Of a stretch of DNA of 5,099 nt, positions 1-5,099 are shown one piece after another; the stretch's first letter is position 1; every line of letters begins with the position of its first letter. The notes under the pieces are model-generated. The model searched no databases and had not been told where the DNA came from. It saw only the letters and a list, made by a program, of their open reading frames with translations. Both the position numbers and the translations under genes were made by a program. The stretch spans positions 1 to 5,099 of the forward strand of contig DAOVJH010000138.1 in assembly GCA_030673345.1 (NCBI GenBank). The letters are read 5' to 3'. This stretch comes from Pseudomonadota bacterium. GTDB lineage: Bacteria > Pseudomonadota > Gammaproteobacteria > SZUA-229.

Positions 1-48
1 ACTTGCCTAAAAAACCTTGTCTTTAAACATTCAATAAATGAGTAAAAG

Positions 49-855
49 ATGATGCTTAAAAAACCATTAATGTTGTTAACCGGAATGATACTGACGTTGA
101 TTGCTGCCATGTTTTACGCTTCCCCCTCGGTTGCGGATGATACCGATAGCAGTAACGATGAATGGCAGTTTGAGATCACCCCTTATTTATTTGCAGCTGG
201 CATGGATGGAACCGTCGAGATGCGTGGGGTTCCAGTAGACGTTGACATGAGTTTCAGTGATATCTGGGAACGTCTCGATAAGGCATTTATGTTGTATTCT
301 ACGGCGCGGAAAGGAGAATGGGTTTACGCACTCGATATTATTTATTTTAATATAGATGATGAGAAAGCTGCGTCCTGGCAAGGTCTTCTTGGTAACAGCA
401 ATACCGCGCAGCTAAATGTTGATGTAACACAGCAGGTTTACGCTTTGTCTGTTGGGTATCGAATTCTGAATGAGAAAACCAAAGTTGATCTGCTGGCTTT
501 AGCGCGCTATACCAGTCTTGATACAACCATGCAGCTTGCATTAACAACAGGTAGTGACCTGCTTCCGGATGGATCACGGTCAGTAAGTCGAGAAGAAGAC
601 TGGTGGGATGCAGGTGTGGCAATAGCGGTGTTGGTCCCAATCGCCAAGAAGTGGGATTTCCTGGGCCATGCAGATATTGCTGCCGGAGGTTCGGATCTCA
701 GTTATCAGTTGTTGGCAGGTGTGAACTGGCAATTTAGTCATACGCTGAGTGTAAAGTTTGGTTACCGATATTTCTATCAGGACTACCAGAAGGATGATTT
801 CAAGTGGGACATGGCGGCAAGTGGCGCCTTTGCTGGCCTGGGAATAAAGTTTTAG
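49..855 (+). CDS. Outer-membrane beta-barrel protein, family not recognised
   Basis: This 268-residue protein is probably an outer-membrane barrel; no function can be named. Seen: Lys4-Lys5 are followed by a hydrophobic stretch (about 7-24) and a signal-peptidase-I-like site S-V-A before Asp30. The mature part alternates polar and hydrophobic/aromatic residues in about ten segments, for example around 39-49, 80-100, 121-140, 145-165, 186-199, 217-230, 232-246 and 252-268. It ends in G-L-G-I-K-F, and a C-terminal Phe is the usual signal for the BAM assembly machinery. Aromatic girdle residues (W40, Y46, W91, Y94, Y99, Y131, W226, Y239, Y241) fit a small barrel of about 8-10 strands. Two ATGs are adjacent (49 and 52); a weak GAG at 40-42 suits either, so the start is uncertain by one residue. 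It is first in the visible cluster, 33 bp before the small ORF. Its placement beside lipid-modifying enzymes suggests an envelope lipid or hydrophobic-compound role (inference). A general porin or structural barrel is equally possible. Confidence 0.8.
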   Translation: MMLKKPLMLLTGMILTLIAAMFYASPSVADDTDSSNDEWQFEITPYLFAAGMDGTVEMRGVPVDVDMSFSDIWERLDKAFMLYSTARKGEWVYALDIIYFNIDDEKAASWQGLLGNSNTAQLNVDVTQQVYALSVGYRILNEKTKVDLLALARYTSLDTTMQLALTTGSDLLPDGSRSVSREEDWWDAGVAIAVLVPIAKKWDFLGHADIAAGGSDLSYQLLAGVNWQFSHTLSVKFGYRYFYQDYQKDDFKWDMAASGAFAGLGIKF

Positions 856-888
856 CTTAATAAAAGCACCAATAGTAGTTTGAAAATT

Positions 889-1044
889 ATGCAGAAACTA
901 AAATATTGTCTTTACTTAATTACGGTATTCCTGTTGTTTGGTCTTGGTTCAACTTTGTTGCATGCAGGCGCCGCTTTGCACAACGATGACGTTAATCTAT
1001 ACGATGGTGACAAGTTGAATCATGTTGCTAGGATAATGCTATGA
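889..1044 (+). CDS. Small putative exported peptide (51 aa), coupled to the PLD gene
   Basis: This 51-codon ORF fills almost all of the gap between the barrel gene and the phospholipase D gene. Seen: a basic N-terminus (K3, K5) is followed by a hydrophobic core at about 9-24 (YLITVFLLFGLGSTLL) and an A-G-A site at 26-28, as in a Sec signal peptide. Cleavage there would leave a polar, acidic 23-residue peptide starting ALHNDD and ending ARIML. The TGA stop overlaps the ATG of the next gene (ATGA, 1041-1044), typical of translational coupling, and the next gene's AGGA lies inside this ORF. No good ribosome binding site precedes its ATG; an in-frame TTG at 880 is an alternative start. I recognise no family. 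It may be a genuine small secreted or membrane peptide, a leader-type ORF whose translation feeds the downstream gene, or a chance ORF. The signal-peptide shape and the ATGA overlap favour a real gene, with moderate confidence. Confidence 0.5.
   Translation: MQKLKYCLYLITVFLLFGLGSTLLHAGAALHNDDVNLYDGDKLNHVARIML
1030..1033 (+). promoter_or_regulatory. Ribosome binding site of the PLD gene, inside the small ORF
   Basis: AGGA sits 7 bases before the ATG at 1041. It supports this start for the phospholipase D gene. Because it lies within the last codons of the small ORF, ribosomes finishing that ORF would pass over it, which favours coupled initiation at the ATGA junction. Confidence 0.6.
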
Positions 1045-2891
1045 AGTATTGGAAATTATTTCAAGTCGTCGCATTGGCGGCAACACTTTATGGCTGTGCC
1101 GGCATTCCCCAGCAACAATGCCCGCCAGGCACATTGCAGATGCAGGATTGTCCGCCGGCAGATGCCGTTGAAGATGAGGCAATCAACGATCTCTATGAGT
1201 TACGTACATGGTTACCAGCATCTAAGCTTACTATTGACCCGGTAGAACTTGGTGCGGTAGCACATATACCGATTAACCATGCTCGTGCAAAGACAATTGG
1301 ACCGGCATATGATAAGGCCGTGAGTTCGCTTGCTGCAAAGTTATGGCTCATCGAAAACGCGCAGCATACAGTGGATGCAACTTATTTTATCTTTGCGCTC
1401 GACCATGCTGGATATGCAGTACTTGGCGCGATGTGTAATGCAGTAAAACGTGGTGTTGATGTACGGATCATGGTGGACTCACTCGGTTCTATGCGTCCGC
1501 TGCATTCAGAGTTAAGGGCGCTTGAGACCTGTGCAGATGAAGCCGGTTTTATACGTAATGCAAGTGGCCAGGTGACAACGAAGAAAGCGCGTGCCCAGGT
1601 CGTTATCTTCAATGCTTTCACTAAGTTTCAGTTTAATCGACGCTCACATGACAAGCTGCTAATCGTTGATGGTTCTTTCCCGGATAAGGCAGTGGTAATG
1701 ACCGGCGGTCGTAATATTTCACTGGATTATTACGGTATCAATGAAGATGGCTCAAAAGATTCCACTGCATTCCGTGATTTGGAAATAATAATCAGGCCAG
1801 GAGAACGCAGTGCTGACGAAGAATATACCGTCGGGAGTGTCACTGAAATATATTATTCCATATTGTTTGCATTTCATGGTAATCGTCGTATTTGGCCGTA
1901 TGAGGCTGATGACGAGTTTTCTGAAGGCAAGTACGAAGATGTCTATATCAATGAACGTAAGAAAAGTCAGGAAAGTTTGGCGTTTTTAAAAAGTTTGCCA
2001 GATATAAAAAAACATATGGATGCTATGCCACGTTTTATGCGCGAGGGTTTTCATGACTCAAAAGTACGTCTGGCGCACCAGTTAAGTAATCTTACCAATA
2101 TAGATGTGACCACAAATGCGCAAGAAAACGTAGAGCGTAATCCAAACTCCATCATGTATTTAATTTCCAAACTTTTAGAAGAATCGTACAAACGAGGAAT
2201 AAAAAGTGGCACCGTACGCATTGTCTCACCGTATTTATTTATTGGTAAATATTATGACGATGATGGTGAAGTTGTTTACGACGGGGCAAAGAAACTGCGT
2301 GATTACTTGCGTGACAAACCTGATATCAGAGTTGAGATAATTACCAACTCCGTAATGACCAGCGACAACTTCTTTACCCAGGCTATTATTGATATGGATA
2401 TGGCACCGCGAATATTATTGACGCCAGAGTTGCAAAAAACATGGGTTTCGAGCCTCGAAGACTCTGAGTTAAATCCAGACGTCGTAGAAAGTGATGAATG
2501 GAAAAGGATGATTAACCACCCACAAATATTCATCTATCAGACGGGTGGCCTGGATTCGGTATATCTGGGCGGTGATGTGGTTTATGGCAAGTTACATGCA
2601 AAATTTATTGTCGGAGAAAAGCTTGGCTTTATTGGCACCAGTAACTTCGATTATCGTTCACAGCTTTATAACAACGAGATGGGTTTTTTCTATCAAAGTG
2701 ATGGCGTGCGCCAGGAGTTTGTTGATGTCTTTAATGAGCTAAAAGCAACATCCTATCGCTGGGGTACACCAGAATGGCTGAAAATGCGCCGTGAACTTAT
2801 GGATGGGGATAGCAAAAAATCGAGGCCGGCACGAAAGCAGCGCACATTGTTCAAGACCATACGCGGACTTGGCATAGAGTACCTGATGTAG
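1041..2891 (+). CDS. Phospholipase D family lipoprotein, ClsC/YmdC-like
   Basis: This 616-residue protein belongs to the phospholipase D superfamily with two PLDc domains, closest in layout to cardiolipin synthase C (YmdC). Such enzymes transfer or hydrolyse phosphatidyl groups through a His-phosphatidyl intermediate. Seen: the N-terminus has a lipobox, L-Y-G-C with Cys19 followed by Ala, predicting a lipoprotein sent to the outer membrane. A short Cys/Pro linker follows (CPP at 27 and 37). The first domain has a typical 'AAKLWLIENAQHTVDATYF' entry (about 97-115), H203-D-K205-x4-D210, then GGRN at 222-225. The second domain has H519-A-K521-x4-E526 and GTSNFDYRS at 532-540. The final acid of the second HKD motif is therefore Glu, not Asp. 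The two catalytic His are 316 residues apart, leaving a long charged central region (about 255-385). The C-terminal 35 residues are strongly basic. The start is set by AGGA and the ATGA overlap; cti follows 46 bp later. Cardiolipin synthesis versus phospholipid hydrolysis cannot be decided from sequence. Confidence 0.9.
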   Translation: MKYWKLFQVVALAATLYGCAGIPQQQCPPGTLQMQDCPPADAVEDEAINDLYELRTWLPASKLTIDPVELGAVAHIPINHARAKTIGPAYDKAVSSLAAKLWLIENAQHTVDATYFIFALDHAGYAVLGAMCNAVKRGVDVRIMVDSLGSMRPLHSELRALETCADEAGFIRNASGQVTTKKARAQVVIFNAFTKFQFNRRSHDKLLIVDGSFPDKAVVMTGGRNISLDYYGINEDGSKDSTAFRDLEIIIRPGERSADEEYTVGSVTEIYYSILFAFHGNRRIWPYEADDEFSEGKYEDVYINERKKSQESLAFLKSLPDIKKHMDAMPRFMREGFHDSKVRLAHQLSNLTNIDVTTNAQENVERNPNSIMYLISKLLEESYKRGIKSGTVRIVSPYLFIGKYYDDDGEVVYDGAKKLRDYLRDKPDIRVEIITNSVMTSDNFFTQAIIDMDMAPRILLTPELQKTWVSSLEDSELNPDVVESDEWKRMINHPQIFIYQTGGLDSVYLGGDVVYGKLHAKFIVGEKLGFIGTSNFDYRSQLYNNEMGFFYQSDGVRQEFVDVFNELKATSYRWGTPEWLKMRRELMDGDSKKSRPARKQRTLFKTIRGLGIEYLM

Positions 2892-2922
2892 AATAACGCT
2901 GGAATGCGGTCTGTGCTCAAAC

Positions 2923-2928
2923 AGGAGA
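2923..2928 (+). promoter_or_regulatory. Ribosome binding site of cti
   Basis: AGGAGA is the strongest Shine-Dalgarno match in the window, 9 bases before the ATG at 2938. It fixes the cti start, which places a signal sequence with a lipobox at the N-terminus. The 46-bp gap it lies in (2892-2937) shows no hairpin with a T-run, so read-through from the PLD gene is expected. Confidence 0.75.
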
Positions 2929-2937
2929 AAGAATCGA

Positions 2938-5099
2938 ATGTATATATCAGTTGCATCTGCAATAAAAAAAATCACAGCATTAACTGGTTTTGTCCTGGTC
3001 ATGCTTTTTCTGACCGCCTGCTCATCATCAGAAAAATCAGTTACCGCGGAGCAGGCAATAGTCGAATATGATCTGCTGTACACATTGCCTAAAGAAATTA
3101 TTTCTTATAATGAAAAAGTGCGGCCAGTACTCGAAAGTCGCTGTGTTGTCTGTCATGGATGTTACGACGCACCCTGTCAGCTTAAGCTATCTTCCCCTGA
3201 AGGCATTCATCGTGGTGCTAATAAAAAGAAAGTCTACAATGCTTCACGTTTAACGGCTGATGCGCCAACGCGTTTGTTTATCGATGCGATGACAACCGAA
3301 GAATGGCGGCAGAAGGGATTTGAAACAGTGTTGAATGAAGGTGAAGTCAATAAGGTTAGAAACCTCGAAGACTCTGTTATGTATCGCATGCTACGACAAA
3401 AACAACTGTATCCACAGGCGCGAACCGGGATGCTGAGTGATGATTTTGATGTTAGCCTTGACCGCGAGCAGACATGTCCGACGCTGGATGAGTTTGATGA
3501 CTATGCCGCTAAACATCCAAAGGGCGGCATGCCGTTCGCCATGCCAAACCTGAGTAGAGATGAACACGCCACACTGGTGCACTGGCTGGCACAGGGTGCA
3601 CCCATGCCGGGAGATGAAGCCCCATCAAAAGTTGCTGCAAAACAGATAAAGCAATGGGAGACATTTCTTAACGGCGACAGTAATAAGGAAAAGTTGTTCG
3701 CCCGCTACCTGTATGAACACCTGTTCCAGGCGCACCTGCATTTTGAAGGGACGGATGACCGTGAATTCTACCGCATGGTGCGATCAAGCACGCCACCGGG
3801 TGAACCAGTCGAAGTCATCCCGACACGACGACCCTATAATGATCCTGCCGCTAAAGTTTATTACCGCATCGTGCGTCACCAGGGCAGTATCGTTGCCAAA
3901 ACACATATGGTGTATGAGCTATCAAACAAACGCATGCAGCGTTACAAGGAACTGTTTTTTGATGTTGAATACGAAGTGACAAACCTGCCATCATATGAGT
4001 CAGCAGTCGCATCCAACCCGATCAAAACCTTTGCGGCGATACCTGTCAAATCACGTTATAAATTTTTGCTGGATGAGGCGCGGTTTTTTATCGAAGGTTT
4101 TATCAAGGGACCAGTCTGTCGTGGACAGGTCGCATTGAATGTAATTGAAGACCAGTTCTGGGTTGTTTTCTTTGACCCTGATGCCCCTATTCAGTCTCTG
4201 AATGATGATTTCCTGAATCAGGTGGCTGACTACCTGGCATCGCCAGCTGAACTGGAAGATAGTTTCAAGCTATTGAGTAGCCAGAAGCATTACCGGGAAC
4301 TGATGCGAAAATATACACGTAGTAGAGATGAAGTAATTACAGGATTTGATCCCTTAGATATTAAAGATGCAATGCGTTTTATCTGGAAAGGTAACGGTGA
4401 AAACCCTAATGCGGCACTAACTATATTCCGGCATATGGATAGTGCTTCAGTTAACTTCGGATTTATCGGTGATTATCCGGAGACTGCCTGGGTTATAGAT
4501 TACTCGGTACTGGAGAGGATCCACTACCTGCTGGTTGCCGGTTACGATGTCTACGGTAATCTCGGTCACCAACTAAATACTCGTTTATACATGGATTTTC
4601 TGCGATCTGAAGGCGAGGACTTTTTTCTGGCCTACCTGCCAGTAGACCAGCGCCATGCGATTCGTGATGAGTGGTACCAGGGTATCCGTCAGCGCAAAAA
4701 GGATGATGAAGGCGAAGCTGGCCAGGTCTGGTTAAACAAAGAATTTGTTACCGGTTATCAAACCGACAATGCTCAGCTCGAGTTGTATCAGCATCTAGAG
4801 GAATATCTTGGACAATTGGCGGGCGATGGCGATTACATTAACCGCTGCACAACCGATAACTGCAAACCTAAAGTGAAGCAGGTTATTCTGCGTGTCGATA
4901 AGGCTATGCAAAAAGCTGCGAAGATGGATGGTTTGATTGTTCAGGTTTTACCTAATACCGCCTTCGTGCGTGTGAGGATGGGCGGCAAGCCGGAAGAAGA
5001 CCTTGCCTACAGCATGATTAATAACAAGGCTTATAAAAATGTTACCTCTGTGTTCGCCAGCGAAAAACAGATAGAAGCCCGCGACTATGAGGATGATAC
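2938..5099 (+). CDS. cti: Fatty acid cis/trans isomerase (Cti), 3' end cut by window
   Basis: Cti is a periplasmic c-type haem enzyme that converts cis-unsaturated acyl chains of existing membrane phospholipids to trans, stiffening the membrane under heat or solvent stress without new lipid synthesis. Seen: the frame is open from ATG to the window edge, giving 720 full codons. The family is usually around 760-790 residues, so probably only a C-terminal stretch is missing. The haem-binding CVVCH is at residues 69-73 inside CVVCHGCYDAPCQLK, which I recognise as characteristic of Cti. Also visible are GPVCRGQ at 391-397, followed by a FWVVFFDP segment, and a C-x4-C pair at 637/642. The N-terminus has K10-K11, a hydrophobic core and L-T-A-C with Cys28 then Ser, a good lipobox that predicts outer-membrane lipid anchoring rather than a free periplasmic enzyme. 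Haem attachment would need the cytochrome c maturation system, which is not in view. It is probably co-transcribed with the PLD gene. Confidence 0.95.
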   Translation, partial: MYISVASAIKKITALTGFVLVMLFLTACSSSEKSVTAEQAIVEYDLLYTLPKEIISYNEKVRPVLESRCVVCHGCYDAPCQLKLSSPEGIHRGANKKKVYNASRLTADAPTRLFIDAMTTEEWRQKGFETVLNEGEVNKVRNLEDSVMYRMLRQKQLYPQARTGMLSDDFDVSLDREQTCPTLDEFDDYAAKHPKGGMPFAMPNLSRDEHATLVHWLAQGAPMPGDEAPSKVAAKQIKQWETFLNGDSNKEKLFARYLYEHLFQAHLHFEGTDDREFYRMVRSSTPPGEPVEVIPTRRPYNDPAAKVYYRIVRHQGSIVAKTHMVYELSNKRMQRYKELFFDVEYEVTNLPSYESAVASNPIKTFAAIPVKSRYKFLLDEARFFIEGFIKGPVCRGQVALNVIEDQFWVVFFDPDAPIQSLNDDFLNQVADYLASPAELEDSFKLLSSQKHYRELMRKYTRSRDEVITGFDPLDIKDAMRFIWKGNGENPNAALTIFRHMDSASVNFGFIGDYPETAWVIDYSVLERIHYLLVAGYDVYGNLGHQLNTRLYMDFLRSEGEDFFLAYLPVDQRHAIRDEWYQGIRQRKKDDEGEAGQVWLNKEFVTGYQTDNAQLELYQHLEEYLGQLAGDGDYINRCTTDNCKPKVKQVILRVDKAMQKAAKMDGLIVQVLPNTAFVRVRMGGKPEEDLAYSMINNKAYKNVTSVFASEKQIEARDYEDD

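Noticed and set aside
1..48. Promoter in the AT-rich leader before the first gene, for example TTGCCT at 3-8 with AACATT at 26-31
   Set aside because: The spacing is 17 bases but the -10 match is poor and only 48 bases are visible. The real promoter may lie to the left of the window.
347..640. 97-codon minus-strand open frame inside the barrel gene
   Set aside because: It is antisense to a convincing barrel gene, with no recognisable product and no signal or domain.
853..891. Possible stop-codon read-through joining the barrel protein to the small ORF, which is in the same reading frame
   Set aside because: The barrel protein ends in a normal C-terminal Phe, and the small ORF begins with its own signal peptide. 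Sharing a frame has a one-in-three chance, and no read-through context is evident.
2892..2937. Terminator or promoter between the PLD gene and cti
   Set aside because: I find no inverted repeat followed by a T-run and no convincing -35/-10 pair. Only the ribosome binding site is supported.
2739..3083. 114-codon open frame on the minus strand across the PLD/cti junction
   Set aside because: It runs antisense to the end of the PLD gene and the start of cti, both supported by clear protein motifs. Its product has no recognisable domain, so it is a shadow frame.
2453..3376. 14-base direct repeat CCTCGAAGACTCTG at 2453-2466 and 3363-3376
   Set aside because: Both copies lie in coding sequence and in the same phase, encoding L-E-D-S in the PLD protein and in Cti. 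There are no further copies or flanking similarity, so I treat it as coincidence.

Overview
The window looks like a piece of a gammaproteobacterial chromosome. It has moderate, slightly AT-leaning composition, tightly packed same-strand genes, a Gram-negative outer-membrane barrel protein and a periplasmic haem-type fatty acid cis/trans isomerase (Cti). Cti is known from Pseudomonas, Vibrio, Methylococcus and related solvent- or temperature-adapting bacteria. I cannot name the genus from the sequence.

Layout, all on the + strand: (1) 49-855, an outer-membrane beta-barrel protein of unrecognised family with a signal peptide and a C-terminal Phe; (2) 889-1044, a 51-codon ORF encoding a possible small exported peptide, which I found by reading the gap between the larger genes; (3) 1041-2891, a phospholipase D/cardiolipin synthase (ClsC/YmdC-like) predicted to be a lipoprotein, whose start overlaps the stop of the small ORF in an ATGA junction; (4) 2938 to the right edge, fatty acid cis/trans isomerase with a CVVCH haem site and a lipobox, cut off by the window end after 720 codons. 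Gaps are 33 bp, a 4-bp overlap and 46 bp. I see no terminator hairpin in any of them, so one transcript is likely. No RNA gene, mobile element, CRISPR array or large repeat is visible.

Working together (inference): Cti changes acyl-chain geometry of existing phospholipids and PLD/Cls enzymes change head groups. Both are predicted here to be lipid-anchored on the periplasmic side of the envelope, beside an outer-membrane barrel. This reads as an envelope lipid-remodelling operon, plausibly for membrane adaptation to heat, solvents or hydrophobic compounds. The least described parts are the small coupled ORF and the barrel protein. The individual enzyme families are known.
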